From: an uncultured Clostridia bacterium
GTDB lineage: Bacteria > Bacillota > Clostridia > Christensenellales > UBA1242
Assembly: GCA_944372325.1 (NCBI GenBank)
Contig: CALVYR010000005.1
Span: forward strand, 1-47,862
Length of the DNA: 47,862 nucleotides
Direction: 5' to 3'
Within the stretch, counting starts at the first letter, position 1. Every line of letters begins with the position of its first letter. Shown here piece by piece: positions 33,001-39,251 of this stretch. The notes beneath the pieces were generated by a model. It was not told where the DNA came from, did no database searches, and saw only the letters and a list, made by a program, of their open reading frames with translations. A program made the translations under genes and the position numbers.

Positions 33001-34761
33001 ACCTATAACTTTGGCGAACTAGACTTTGAAATGGGTGGTGAAAACACAGTTATTTACACCTTAGATATCAGTGAGCTTGGACAAATCACATCCTTTGAAT
33101 ATCAAGTTCAACTTGTGCTTTTAGACGATTCTAATGTTAGGTGGCTAAAATCTAACTGGTCAGATAAGGATAATTTCAACACACCTTCACCAATAGATGC
33201 TGTTCTTCTAGATGAGGAAAGACAAGAGTTCTATTGGAAAGATGAACTCATTCCAGAAAGCTCCACATACTACGGCTATATAGTTTTAGATGAACTATTA
33301 GATGCTGATGGCAGTGTTTTAAAGAGCTATAAGTTTATAATTCCATCTGGCTCTCATGCAGGTCAAGATTACAGCGCGCTAATAAGCGGAGAAAGATATG
33401 TCTACTATGCTCCATTTGAAAACGGAACGCATAGAATATCTGTAAGAAAAACTCCAGACAATCAAGGAGCGCTTGTATCTTCAGAAACCTACTATAAAGT
33501 TGGGGACGAGGCTTATACAACCTTTAACTTTAACTTGTTTGAAACAAACCCACTAAATAGTGGAGATAACGGAAGCTCAGCTAACCCATACTTAATTCAA
33601 AATCAAACAGATTTCTTAAATATTAGCTTGCGTACAACAAAATATTCTTACATGACAAGCTATGTAAACCAAAATGGTGAAACTGTAAGCGCAGAACCGG
33701 CATATTCCTTTGTTCAAACGACAGATATAGAAATTAGAGATACAATTTCTGGCTATCTATTTGCAAACTTCAAAAATATCTATGATGGTGATGGCTTTAA
33801 ACTAACCTATACTATTGCAAATTCTGGCTCTAATGCAAGCTTAATAAACATAATTGGGGAAAGCGGAATAATTAGAAATGTAAGGCTTGATGTTACCCTT
33901 AACCCAACTAACTCTACAATAACCTTTGCTTCACTTGCCTTAACCAATAATGGTAGAGTATCCAACAGCGTACTCGAGAGCGTCAGCATAGCTTCAAACA
34001 GTGCTTCAATCAACTATGCGGGCTTTGTTTACACCAACTATGGCAGACTTGAAAGATTGATTTCTATAGCAGAATTCACAGCAAGCAATGTTGCAAACGC
34101 TGGAGCAATTGCATATGAAAATGCTAGAACGAGCGCAACTATCTACCAGAGTGGTAACAACGGAAATATCACGCTAACGGGTACAAACCTTGCTCAGAAG
34201 ATTGCAGGTATAGTTGTATCTAACTCAGGTACGGTAGACGAGTGTTACAACAAGGGCACGCTTTCAATAAATTCTAATGTGTCAGAAGTGCAACTGGGTG
34301 GAATTGTAGCTCAAAACGCTGTGAACTCTACAATTATAAACACCTATAACACTGGCTACATAACGCTAGAAGGGCCACATTCTAATGTATCTCTAGGCGG
34401 AATTGTAGGTTATTCTTCAAATAACAACATAACCAATAGTTATAACATAGTTGTTATAACCTCGCCAGCTGGTGGTGTTAGCAGTTCATTATCTTATGGA
34501 GCAATTATTGGTAGGCTTTCTAGCTCGCTATCTGAAAGAAATAATTTCTATGCTCAAGCGTCAACCTCGGCAATTGGTAACACAAGTTCTACAAACTTTG
34601 CTAAGGGCTATGCAATAGCCGTAATGCAGGGTGCAGAATTTGTTCAAGAATTAAATGCAGGAGATACTGCTTTTGTTCAAGATACAGAAGCTATAAACGG
34701 CGGTTACCCAATATTTGCTTTTGAAAATTCTGAAGATTTACTTTACAATAATTTGGGTTAA
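24001..34761 (+). CDS. Giant lipoprotein with about 30 fibronectin-III-like repeats
   Basis: A 3586-residue surface protein. The signal peptide ends in lipobox LTAC with the lipidated cysteine at 23. Residues 26-110 look like one bacterial Ig-like domain (VTFTSGDSNILYIKP, AGTCIVYAQAG). From about 117 to 3290 there are some 31 repeats of roughly 100 residues with the FN3-like pattern APxNLxxxxxxLSWxxVxNAxxYxVYIN. The C-terminal 290 residues hold short GLUG-type repeats (AGIVVSNSGTVDECYNKG, LGGIVAQN, LGGIVGYSSNN) that probably form a beta-helix. No LPXTG or SLH motif is present; anchoring would be by lipid alone. A strong AGGAGAG precedes the ATG. The function is probably adhesion or glycan binding. 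Composition is even, without sign of frameshift. Confidence 0.9.
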   Translation: MKKLKVCLLALCCLVVGVSLTACGQPKINFNEEQIILSVGQEIDPAEFVTLEGVNLEDVTFTSGDSNILYIKPNSMWAGRSAGTCIVYAQAGSTFTQVSVRVEGESVKLSTPLGLTYSDGKLSWQEVIESVNGQTYVCDNYELTLTQGEDVTVISNIVTNSYSMQSAGTFTATVRAVGGANFTPSEQSESYTFSAVFGVDDVNYDKETSKLSWEDTKNTANTTYRVVKNGVYLDSVITKGEQNSFEVALPLSGGESLSIQVVAMVDKFSAKSELLKFSMLDAVEIKVENGEITWDRVIGAESYEVFVENVSTGTSTSEVVTETSYSIQGKSAGEYRIYVKAKSSENSTFESQTSNILNVTKLPVANLTFNYDTNMFTVTNSQTYAPVISIKNTRTGAEEIAENSSYTFSKLDSDTYSVSAYFKAQTNTEINGDTGEGYEITQLGSATLSHAYANGVSEVSFDSILNAQNFVVYKKLGEANFVELGSYEATGEGVETLNLGSGLFNEVGVYTLKVEAKNSGLERSIYLTSEMTIDIERLPLISNVTVLDNTISWDSVPNATGYEYYFEVYGSDKAVTSVMTTTANSIELPSLGYGEYTFKVRALGNNSDVLDALNYSASEKITITESLLAPTLVFDRESKTLTLTPQDSFQNTTYQLKFYSTDGTLQFTESVLEDGKIEKSVAEYLNLAGVYRVTAQAINSNPLINDSNIYEIHIQKLIAPSKIKVQGGVVSTADTSFNGNTAVLGSDPTIIKINGVEGIVLSSEQSDFTIEVAYRSEEYRIENGIRTYYLDSDFQTFKVERLDTPVNLRYDFIEQQLVWDEVSNVDNYNVYINNLIVNEPLENYYAYESTEAFTAKVSAVKEDITSLGAISAGEVGYITSYVSSELQVKKADSLTGLKLDIGDSLTLSWNAVTNVSEINYKVLVDGEQVGETNENTFVLTSDFSQAKVYTIEVLASGNTFLDGESMAITLEKLVAPSELVKEAGKDIYHLELIAGAVSFSVNGEVSQNISLESLTAEEGEAIKRVKFNAISSSEVQDGRYYLSSEESEFTFSRLNAPTNLSYSADTLSWNEVENSKYVIEITNAQGTTSYQADTNNLQVSEVDNFSFRVMAESINDINSIQANQTVNLNSVYSESFEVVKENAVQNLKLEVEGGKVKISFTWQSKLSNTPNFEIYLDSVLEASQPTLEENTYTYTFSQTFEEVKTYVISVLVSGDVFIDSDSQTIYAERLKAPESARVQNGVFEAINNVSANIKGIAYNGEILNSLDLNTLAENTDLEILVKFVAIDTQEITNGYYYLDSAETTFKAYKLFTPSTPSVADGMISWNENTLADSYTLKLTNSDNVSYLIENLTQTSISVQDSRLLSFVSEIGDYSVQVRYIVSDVTNLSPYIQTENAPVANVSSDYSPVFTLTKLDTVKNLAISVDEADPEQKEVTLSWDAVSGASTYTVFINNVIVSEIDVTNITYTDELLASGNYTVSVRANGDDKISSETESVSFTRLAPVTSGSIDYNAYATWSRLDANPYHIVMFVDSTGEVFYQGDTENNYMDFAENSGLNGYAGGIVNFKVLVKGDGSATLSSPYFNFDAVKLTAPNVNMYASYMTIEEQGIAPEDSYNFQTTITPTANPGLNFIVNDTQHSTYAVYYYIDMLPAGELKFTTKAVSNMVNVLSSNEVVITKTRLNTITNHIFKRESLSQEELALYTSDSTTTYRSDKVYIEFTPAENAVNYNLSVVNSSYTASLGLDSSRIDITGGLDDALSGNFSIRVVSMANDDSEFINSAPYTITGTRLNGIASNTFITRDGKVSWTDSQTGVTNYLIKVSEIDGADWGYWQSADGGTRLANLNGLDSGVKAYNIKALGNITESGISSGVVLDSKYLTDAKQFTKLERPTATVYNGYLATPKIENATAYYAIVDGVSYLLSDYSYISQNDEDYANYFVGYNDSMAINLEAEKTYQVQIQARGSTTDIYSDYSDVINIRFLPNANTSTSDVKLELDPSGDLTKTRLIFNLADNHNGVVVAFQKLDGMYILSGVVNYNAVTTNGGKYYIARDKIHEYMENATIRISSKGSSTLQSGNFYYLNSAYSQSFTLNKLAEPENLRIEDGIIKWDAVPSASGYYVYINRNQYYVGNEYDMYTQTSLALPEIYGSATENTVYSIGVVAVSATTDYISSHWFNNETDLEGGYYKEDIVLPHAPDTIDLIDGSLVWSDGLSGLDGVDTSNILSLGLNINNILNAPILILYNTGSLTDMNLQFEIPSIELRFTDVVTNKVYDVKLESNMTQNEDGTITLDLEYLDFIKVSSEQIQKIKDLKQAILDSSALTGITADSQIIKVIDALVLLLEERLEEINGWPNIYTLFEELKSANSIPAGRYYLQMRQVGVETFLNSNFTSRREVYIPEAPYNATIEAPETQDGEKQFYLTWDNVTINSNITYSAEYKYLIIAENSLGERRIIARVNETAETSAGNNRTRLNLTTLVNDGTLTSDDVKLFVVVAGDSDSTLIGLKSTELSIQVLPEVTPFMDEGYLSWNTLASTYGVQIIAVNEAHVINETIALSQTMRRWSGDTMTAGAVYSVSIRAVGEVYISEENGTKTFVISGKKTEFSLHKLSAPNVSVNTNGEFSWSAVTGNVSGYLVNINGEELSLTPNTLKYESTFVGYNLYEFRSQGDTATITSGNTYYINSLPNKQEGKDYSGIYGVMLPEIDEITIEEGNLKWQTVNLSAYNLNAIADQENYKQTVVYKLTIGDNVYYIDQESYQDVNGAYVTFGEFDELPAGTYNITLQAFIYWKPRVSTGSLPDLIASFTNNVNNRSDYFALLGEKSTTLSGDITKAKSITADVHVNSGLAIEDGMLVWDFVTEDQTNFKHLDYILTFATDENFTQNVITVNATFDGTSLYAKWWDEVLLDGLDYYVKVRVNGKDSYLSSSANVYADSASSPVVLRKVGTLRFKDMLMNEGVYPYGDENYGNYIRIELNSSALQTLSSTYNYGFELRYRAIGSTDDTPWNTYNFGELDFEMGGENTVIYTLDISELGQITSFEYQVQLVLLDDSNVRWLKSNWSDKDNFNTPSPIDAVLLDEERQEFYWKDELIPESSTYYGYIVLDELLDADGSVLKSYKFIIPSGSHAGQDYSALISGERYVYYAPFENGTHRISVRKTPDNQGALVSSETYYKVGDEAYTTFNFNLFETNPLNSGDNGSSANPYLIQNQTDFLNISLRTTKYSYMTSYVNQNGETVSAEPAYSFVQTTDIEIRDTISGYLFANFKNIYDGDGFKLTYTIANSGSNASLINIIGESGIIRNVRLDVTLNPTNSTITFASLALTNNGRVSNSVLESVSIASNSASINYAGFVYTNYGRLERLISIAEFTASNVANAGAIAYENARTSATIYQSGNNGNITLTGTNLAQKIAGIVVSNSGTVDECYNKGTLSINSNVSEVQLGGIVAQNAVNSTIINTYNTGYITLEGPHSNVSLGGIVGYSSNNNITNSYNIVVITSPAGGVSSSLSYGAIIGRLSSSLSERNNFYAQASTSAIGNTSSTNFAKGYAIAVMQGAEFVQELNAGDTAFVQDTEAINGGYPIFAFENSEDLLYNNLG
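26155..28500 (+). repeat. Higher-order duplication of FN3-like domains
   Basis: Three domain types alternate in a fixed order. One type (starting near 26155, 26920 and 27695) lacks the LSW core and ends in YYLDSDFQTFKVERL, YYLSSEESEFTFSRL and YYLDSAETTFKAYKL. After each comes a domain of the LSWNEV type and (near 26680, 27430 and 28240) one of the GLKLDIGDSLTLSWNAV type. The spacing of about 765-775 bp shows that a three-domain block of about 257 residues was duplicated in tandem. Confidence 0.65.
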
Positions 34762-34787
34762 AATTATAATTATATGAATAATAATAT

Positions 34788-34811
34788 GTTTAGGGGCAAG
34801 TGCCCCTAAAC
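34788..34811 (+). other. Hairpin without U tract after the giant gene
   Basis: GTTTAGGGGCA (34788-34798) and TGCCCCTAAAC (34801-34811) match perfectly, but no T run follows. It could stabilise the 3' end or partly separate expression of the next gene rather than terminate. Confidence 0.55.
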
Positions 34812-34828
34812 TAAACTTAAAGGGCATT

Positions 34829-35662
34829 ATGAAAAAATTTTCTATTTTACTAGTTTTAATATGTGCTATATGTCTACTTGGCGGATGTGCGGATATAGAC
34901 TTTCAGCTTATAATAAATGCAAATGGTGTTATAACTGAAAGGCTATACCTGCCTTTAAACCAACAATATTTTTTAGAAGCGGGCGCCACAAATATGCAAA
35001 TTTCCGAACTTAGAGTTGCCGTTTTAAACTTGGCTAGAGAGGAATGCTCTTCAAGAATACAGGCATTTGAGGAAAAGGTGGATGCCGATGATGAAATAAC
35101 TCCAGAAAATAAGGAAATTTTAAAGAGCAGTATTTCAGCAAAACATCAATATAACGATGAATACATTTTAATAGATTTCAATTTTTTAAATACAAATGTT
35201 AGAAATTATTATTATAATGTAGACAGTCAAGCAACATCAAACACTGAAGTCCAAAATGGCTTTTTAACAACAAAAACAATAACCACCTCAAAAACCAAGT
35301 TTGCAAGCACCGTTTCTGGCACGCCAATAACAGAATATTATGCCGAGCAGTTTGAAACTTTAGTTTTAACAATAATGCCTGGGGTCTATAATTCACTGCC
35401 AGAACCAAGTTTTACCTATACCTATGTAACTTCCAACTCACGCCTAAGAAGCGATGCCGATGACATACAAATACAAAACGGATACTATCTTCATATTTGG
35501 AATTTAGAGGGTGAAACGGAAAAGGAAATAAGCCTATATTATACTCGGGCTAGAACGGAAATTTGGTATGCGTTAATTCTTGGCATTTCACTTTTAGCCT
35601 GTGGCACCATGTTTTTAGTTTATTTTATAAAAAATAAAAAAAATAAACAAAAAGCTGTTTAA
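34829..35662 (+). CDS. Lipoprotein with C-terminal membrane helix, unknown function
   Basis: A 277-residue protein. Lipobox LGGC places the lipidated cysteine at 20, and a transmembrane helix (WYALILGISLLACGTMFLVYF) followed by a lysine-rich tail ends the protein, so the mature domain is held at both ends. The start of the mature part (DIDFQLIINANGVITERLYLPL) resembles LppM-like or DUF3153-type beta domains, but this is only a pattern likeness. AAAGGG precedes the ATG. It is probably co-expressed with the giant lipoprotein and the next two genes. Confidence 0.75.
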   Translation: MKKFSILLVLICAICLLGGCADIDFQLIINANGVITERLYLPLNQQYFLEAGATNMQISELRVAVLNLAREECSSRIQAFEEKVDADDEITPENKEILKSSISAKHQYNDEYILIDFNFLNTNVRNYYYNVDSQATSNTEVQNGFLTTKTITTSKTKFASTVSGTPITEYYAEQFETLVLTIMPGVYNSLPEPSFTYTYVTSNSRLRSDADDIQIQNGYYLHIWNLEGETEKEISLYYTRARTEIWYALILGISLLACGTMFLVYFIKNKKNKQKAV

Positions 35663-35691
35663 AAAATATAAAAAAGAAAAATAATACTATT

Positions 35692-36210
35692 ATGAAAAAG
35701 ATAGTATTATTTTTTTTAGCGCTTATTTTAATGCTTAATTTTTATCATCCTTTAGCAAGAGCGGAAGAGCAGAAAACCGCTATTTTAAAGGAAATTAGCG
35801 TTACGCCAGTGTGCATAATTAATTCAAAAAGCAATAATTTTTTATATGAAAATAATGGTGAAGAATGCCTTAAAGTATTAGAGTTTTCAATAGAAAATAA
35901 TGATAAAATAATTAATTTAATTAATGAGGAAAAATATTTAATTAAAAATAGAAATTATTTTTTTAAAATATCTGATTTAAATTTTACTATCCAAGAAGGT
36001 TTTTTAAAAGAAAATATTTCTATTAAAATGGTAAATAATTTTAAGTTTGGAGATTTTCAATATGAAGTTAAAGTATTAAACGAGCCAAATATTTTAAGGG
36101 TAAATAAAAGGCTTACCAAGGAGAAAAATTTTCAAATAGAGTTTAATAATATAAACCTATCATCTGGTGGCGCCTCTTTAAAAATTACACTTTATTTTGA
36201 AGTTTTATAA
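35692..36210 (+). CDS. Secreted protein, unknown function
   Basis: A 172-residue protein with a clear signal peptide (KKIVLFFLALILMLNFYHPLARA, cleavage near ARA-EEQ; its core is the IVLFFLALILML stretch). The mature part is Asn/Lys/Ile-rich and looks beta-stranded, without a recognised family or anchor. It lies 29 nt after the lipoprotein gene with only a weak AAAAAG site before the ATG. Its A+T content is higher than that of its neighbours. Confidence 0.7.
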   Translation: MKKIVLFFLALILMLNFYHPLARAEEQKTAILKEISVTPVCIINSKSNNFLYENNGEECLKVLEFSIENNDKIINLINEEKYLIKNRNYFFKISDLNFTIQEGFLKENISIKMVNNFKFGDFQYEVKVLNEPNILRVNKRLTKEKNFQIEFNNINLSSGGASLKITLYFEVL

Positions 36211-36276
36211 AAACTATGCTTTTTTATTTTATTTTTTTTAAAAAATGTGTTAAATTAATATCAAGGGTAAAAGCTA

Positions 36277-37233
36277 ATGAAAAGAAAATTTCTCTTTTAT
36301 TTGTGTAGTTTAATGCTTGTGCTAGCGCTTGGCATAGGTTTTGTAACCAAGGCTCCAGTTTATGCAAATGTAAATGCTCAAACTTATGAAGAAATCACGG
36401 AGGATACTTCAGGTGATGATGCCACAGGCGAAGAGCCTACCGATGATACCACAGGTGATGGTTCAGGAGATGAGGTTGTAGAGGGCGAGGTGGAGCTTGC
36501 ACTCTATTGGGCGGAAGATTCTTCTACAGAACCTAGGTTTGTAGCTCCAGAAGCAGGAAACTACTACGAGTTTGAATATAACATGACAGATGTTTTTGAG
36601 CTTAGGGTGTACTCTCAGCTTGAGTCTACCGACCGCGTGCAGTTCTATTATTATAAAGATGGAAACTATAAATACATAGAAATTCCAAACGAGGATAATT
36701 CTAGATCTATAGATATCAGCACTATATTAAAGTCGGTGGGAACATTTAAGTTTTTTGCTAAAATAAACAATAATCTAATTGGTGAAAATAACATCTACAC
36801 CATAAACATAATTAATTCGCCAGAAAGTTCTCTAGTTGTTGGCATATCTTATGAAGAGATAATTGGCGAGGCTGGCACGATGAATAGTTATAGGTTAATT
36901 CTTTCCAACACAGGTAGCACAACCTCAGGCTTTAACCTAGACGACTTAACAATACTTTGGTATATTGTAGAGGGCGATTCAGCCTATCTAGTTCGCTCAG
37001 GCAACTATGCTACTTACACTCCAGAAGCAGAGGGCAGGTTCACCATTAGGGCTGATGTGCTTTCAAATGGTGTTAGCATCCTCGGCACATCAAGAATGCC
37101 AGAAGTGGAAATTTTAGCTAGAAGCAATAATTCAGCCAATGTGCTCATGTATGTTTTAATAGTTGTTGGCGTGCTATCTGTTGGGCTTGTTATAAGCATA
37201 GTAATTAAAGTAAAGAGCGAAAAGGTTTGGTAG
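36277..37233 (+). CDS. Membrane-anchored surface protein with acidic linker
   Basis: A 318-residue protein. The N-terminal signal sequence ends near VYANVNA. An acidic Thr/Gly/Asp linker follows (about residues 40-75, with repeats of GDDATGEEPTDD), then a beta-rich region that looks like one or two Ig/PKD-like domains (to about 280), and a C-terminal transmembrane helix (ANVLMYVLIVVGVLSVGLVI) with a short basic tail. AAGGGT precedes the ATG. It is the last gene of the surface locus, and copy D of the structured repeat begins at the last base of its stop codon. Confidence 0.75.
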   Translation: MKRKFLFYLCSLMLVLALGIGFVTKAPVYANVNAQTYEEITEDTSGDDATGEEPTDDTTGDGSGDEVVEGEVELALYWAEDSSTEPRFVAPEAGNYYEFEYNMTDVFELRVYSQLESTDRVQFYYYKDGNYKYIEIPNEDNSRSIDISTILKSVGTFKFFAKINNNLIGENNIYTINIINSPESSLVVGISYEEIIGEAGTMNSYRLILSNTGSTTSGFNLDDLTILWYIVEGDSAYLVRSGNYATYTPEAEGRFTIRADVLSNGVSILGTSRMPEVEILARSNNSANVLMYVLIVVGVLSVGLVISIVIKVKSEKVW

Positions 37234-37364
37234 TCTGGGCGCAGAAAAACTGCGCCATGTTGCGTTTACTGCCAAACAAGCCCAAACAGTTGCGTACGTC
37301 TTTGTACGCGCCTGCTTGGGCTTATTTGTCGAGCCTTGCTATACTTGTTTTTGTGCGCCCAGAC
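37233..37364 (+). repeat. Structured intergenic element, copy D (most divergent)
   Basis: Closing stem GTCTGGGCGCA (37233-37243) / TGCGCCCAGAC (37354-37364), perfect over 11 bp, then a G-G mismatch and AAAAA/TTTTT. Internal helix CAAACAAGCCCAA (37273-37285) / TTGGGCTTATTTG (37316-37328), 13 bp with the same C-A mismatch as copies B and C. Inner hairpin GCGTAC (37292-37297) / GTACGC (37304-37309). 3' hairpin CGAG / CTTG, then five T. The stems differ in sequence from the other copies yet stay paired. A local hairpin GGCGCAG-AAAAA-CTGCGCC competes with the closing stem. Confidence 0.85.
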
Positions 37365-37573
37365 GACTGCACGCTTTTTTTGTACCTTGAAACCATATTA
37401 TCCAGATTTTTATCAAAAAAACTCCAGCGCCTGTTTTCGTCATTTCAACCGAAAGAAAACGGTGTTAAATTTTTTAATTATTTTTAATGCTAGACGAATA
37501 ATTAATATTTCTACAAATATTGTTATGAAGTGGAGAAATCTCGGATACTTTTTATTCACCTTAATTCTCCCAT

Positions 37574-37603
37574 TTAACAAAACTTGGGGTTTTAGAGTAT
37601 TTA
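37574..37603 (+). promoter_or_regulatory. Possible murB promoter, near-leaderless
   Basis: TTAACA (37574-37579), 18 nt, TATTTA (37598-37603), then five nt and ATG 37609, without a Shine-Dalgarno sequence. The rest of the gap from copy D (37365-37573) shows only AT-rich DNA and a GTTTTC/GAAAAC inverted repeat. Confidence 0.4.
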
Positions 37604-37608
37604 TTAAT

Positions 37609-38472
37609 ATGATACTTTTTAAACTTTACGAGCCTATGAAAAACCATCTTTCCTTTGCTTGCGGTGGTGAGGCTAAATTTTATACTGAACCTAAAACAAT
37701 TGATGAATTTACAAAAACAATTTCTGAGTGCAAAAAGCTTAAGAGAAAATATTTTATTTTAGGCAATGGCACTAACACTTTATGCCCAGACGAAGGCTAT
37801 AATGGTGTGGTGATATCAACTAAAGCTTTAAACAATATTTTGCTTACCAAATATAACGACAAAGTGTTTATAACGCTAGAGGCTGGCGTTAGTTTATTTA
37901 AGCTAAACAAACTGCTTGCCGACCTTGGAATAGAAGGGCTAGAGTGGAGCTATGGCATTCCTGGAAGCATTGGAGGTGCCGTTTTTATGAACGCTGGAGC
38001 GTACGGGCATGATATTTTTGAGTTTGTGGACTATGTTGTAGTTTACTCGCGTGGAAAGAGTAAAAAAATAAAAAAAGAGCAGATTAAGTATAGTTATAGA
38101 AACGGAGGCCTAAATGGAAAGGTAGTTTTAAAGGTTGGGCTAAAGCTCATTTGTTCCTGCCCAAGGCCTATAAGAGAAAAACAGCTTTACTATATGAAAA
38201 AAAGAATAGAAAGTCAGCCACTAGACTATCCAAGTGCAGGGAGTGTATATAAAAGACAAGATAAAAATATTCCCGCTGAAATTATTGACAAACTTGGGCT
38301 TAAAGGTGCTATAATTGGAGGAGCAAAAGTTTCAGAAAAGCACGCAGGCTTTATTATAAACACAGGGCACGCTACTACAAAAAATATATTAGATTTAATG
38401 GAAAAAATTGAAGCAAAAGTGCTTTTAGAAAGAAATATAAAGTTAGAAAGAGAAATAAAACTTATGTCTTAG
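37609..38472 (+). CDS. murB: UDP-N-acetylenolpyruvoylglucosamine reductase
   Basis: The FAD enzyme that reduces UDP-GlcNAc-enolpyruvate to UDP-MurNAc in peptidoglycan synthesis. KNHLSFACGGEAKFYTEP is the usual N-terminus, GNGTNTL and GIPGSIGGAVFMNAGAYG bind FAD, and DYPSAGSVYKR carries the serine that protonates the intermediate. The C-terminal domain has HAGFIINTGHAT. ATG 37609 gives 287 residues and leaves eight residues before the conserved PMKNH; the in-frame upstream ATG at 37525 would add a hydrophobic stretch not found in homologues, and 37636 would cut into the conserved start. It is the first gene of the cell-wall/replication block. Confidence 0.92.
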   Translation: MILFKLYEPMKNHLSFACGGEAKFYTEPKTIDEFTKTISECKKLKRKYFILGNGTNTLCPDEGYNGVVISTKALNNILLTKYNDKVFITLEAGVSLFKLNKLLADLGIEGLEWSYGIPGSIGGAVFMNAGAYGHDIFEFVDYVVVYSRGKSKKIKKEQIKYSYRNGGLNGKVVLKVGLKLICSCPRPIREKQLYYMKKRIESQPLDYPSAGSVYKRQDKNIPAEIIDKLGLKGAIIGGAKVSEKHAGFIINTGHATTKNILDLMEKIEAKVLLERNIKLEREIKLMS

Positions 38473-38476
38473 CCTG

Positions 38477-38509
38477 CTTTTAAGGCTATCGGGACAAGCT
38501 TAAAAGGAG
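38477..38509 (+). promoter_or_regulatory. Hairpin overlapping the ribosome-binding site of the PHP gene
   Basis: CTTTTAAG (38477-38484) pairs perfectly with CTTAAAAG (38499-38506), whose end is the first half of the Shine-Dalgarno AAAAGGAG (38502-38509). Folding would reduce initiation at 38514. Confidence 0.4.
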
Positions 38510-38513
38510 AAAT

Positions 38514-39251
38514 ATGCTACTTTACGGTGATTATCATACCCATACAATATATAGCCATGGCAAAGGCGATATTATAGATAATGCTCGCGTTGCACAGAGA
38601 AAGGGTTTAAAACAGCTTGCCATAACGGACCATGGTTTTGATCATAAGCTCTATAATGTGGATAGAAACAAGCTTCCCGAAATGAAAGAAAAAATTTTAC
38701 AAGCAGAAAAGGAAACGGGGCTAGATATCTTTTTAGGGGTTGAAGCAAACTTTGTGTCTTTAGATGGAACTATAGATGTGCTTCCAAGTGATATGGAAAT
38801 GTTAGAGGTCATCAACCTTGGCTTTCATCGCTTTGTAAAGAGTGGTATTAAAGATAAATTTGATCTTTTTTATCCTAACATTCTTCATGTAAAAACAAAA
38901 AGCCAGATAAAGAAGAACACAGATATGGTAATTAGGGCGCTAGATAGATATCCTATAAACACACTTGTTCACCCAAACTATGGCTTTCAGCTAGATATAG
39001 CTCGCCTTGCGCCCGTGGCGAGAGAGAGGGGAACGGCTATAGAAATTAATGGAAGAAAAAATTGTTTAACAGATAAAGAAATATTGCTTTTAGCGGAAAA
39101 AGGCGTTAAAATGATATTGAACTCCGATGCTCACCACCCTGAAAAAGTGGGTGAGGTGAATGTGGGTTTAAATATTGTGGAAAGGCTAAATATTCCACAC
39201 GAACTTATTGTAAATTTAGATAAAAACTTTTTAGTTAAAAAGAGGAAATAA
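38514..39251 (+). CDS. PHP-domain phosphoesterase (YcdX-like)
   Basis: A 245-residue metal-dependent hydrolase of the PHP superfamily. Metal ligands are seen in order: DYHTHT near the start, ITDHGF, GVEANF, LVHPNYGF and the C-terminal LNSDAHHP. This gene regularly sits between murB and whiA/rapZ in Clostridia. The substrate is unknown; histidinol-phosphatase-like annotations would be unsafe. AAAAGGAG precedes the ATG, partly buried in a hairpin. The stop overlaps the whiA start by one base (TAATG). Confidence 0.88.
   Translation: MLLYGDYHTHTIYSHGKGDIIDNARVAQRKGLKQLAITDHGFDHKLYNVDRNKLPEMKEKILQAEKETGLDIFLGVEANFVSLDGTIDVLPSDMEMLEVINLGFHRFVKSGIKDKFDLFYPNILHVKTKSQIKKNTDMVIRALDRYPINTLVHPNYGFQLDIARLAPVARERGTAIEINGRKNCLTDKEILLLAEKGVKMILNSDAHHPEKVGEVNVGLNIVERLNIPHELIVNLDKNFLVKKRK

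Noticed and set aside
34788..34811. Hairpin after the giant gene as an intrinsic terminator
   Set aside because: The stem is perfect but no U tract follows, so termination is unlikely; listed only as a hairpin.
37227..37487. Open frame crossing structured element D
   Set aside because: It reads through paired helices, begins inside the preceding gene and gives a product with no recognisable features.
37336..37608. Longer N-terminal extension of murB
   Set aside because: The extension has no ribosome-binding site, overlaps structured element D and has no counterpart in the MurB family.
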